A program made the position numbers and the translations under genes. The notes beneath the pieces are model-generated. The model did not search any database and was not told the DNA's origin. It saw only the letters and a list, made by a program, of their open reading frames with translations. From contig DDBO01000011.1 in NCBI GenBank assembly GCA_002332755.1, positions 1 to 7,055 on the forward strand: 7,055 nucleotides of DNA, written 5' to 3'. The stretch comes from Bacteroidales bacterium UBA2030. GTDB taxonomy: Bacteria; Bacteroidota; Bacteroidia; Bacteroidales; TTA-H9. Below are positions 6,899 to 7,055 of this stretch, one piece after another; position 1 is the stretch's first letter, and each line of letters opens with the position of its first letter.

Positions 6899-7055
6899 AG
6901 TCTAAATAAATTTTTCTTTTATTAATGATAAACGAAAGACAAATAAACCCTTCTCAAATTACTATTTCATACATCAATTTTGTTTAAATAATTGAATTTA
7001 AACACATACAATTTTAAGGTTCACGAGTTAAATATTAATTCCTAAAGGGCAAAGA
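6899..7055. other. AT-rich upstream region of the hypothetical gene
   Basis: These 157 bases precede the minus-strand hypothetical gene and should carry its promoter. On the minus strand TAATTTG at 6961-6955 is one base short of the TAnnTTTG spacing and has no well-placed -33 box, so I do not call it. No open frame entering from the right edge and no RNA gene is evident. Confidence 0.4.

Overview
The window looks like part of a polysaccharide utilisation locus (PUL) from a member of the Bacteroidota. The evidence is a SusC/RagA-type TonB-dependent transporter followed 18 bp later by a SusD-type surface lipoprotein. Signal peptides end in the '...A|Q' form common in this phylum, leaders are A-rich with no convincing Shine-Dalgarno sites, and the one promoter-like motif resembles the phylum's TAnnTTTG -7 element. 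The sequence does not settle the genus.

Layout: the minus strand carries susD (positions 587 to 1, running off the left edge) and susC (3647 to 606), so susC is transcribed first and susD second. A 200-300 bp divergent control region separates susC from a plus-strand gene (about 3913 to 6090) for an exported glycoside hydrolase of the GH63 / mannosylglycerate-hydrolase-like (alpha/alpha)6-barrel type. In the control region is a clear 16-bp near-palindrome with a central CG (3772-3787), the form expected of a LacI/GalR-family operator. The hydrolase converges on a minus-strand gene (6898 to 6140) for an exported 252-residue protein that I do not recognise. That gene is AT-richer than the hydrolase and has a C-terminal cysteine cluster. 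The last 157 bases (6899-7055) are AT-rich and hold no gene I can support.

How the parts may work together (inference): SusD captures a glycan at the cell surface and SusC imports it across the outer membrane. The divergent hydrolase would trim the imported oligosaccharide in the periplasm, releasing monosaccharides. A sugar-responsive LacI-type regulator encoded outside the window could control both directions through the shared operator. The substrate cannot be read from the sequence. The most interesting points are the shared operator, the hydrolase's unusual general-acid region (IENVRDW where classical relatives have ESGWD), and the orphan cysteine-cluster protein. I found no RNA genes, CRISPR arrays, insertion sequences or attachment sites.
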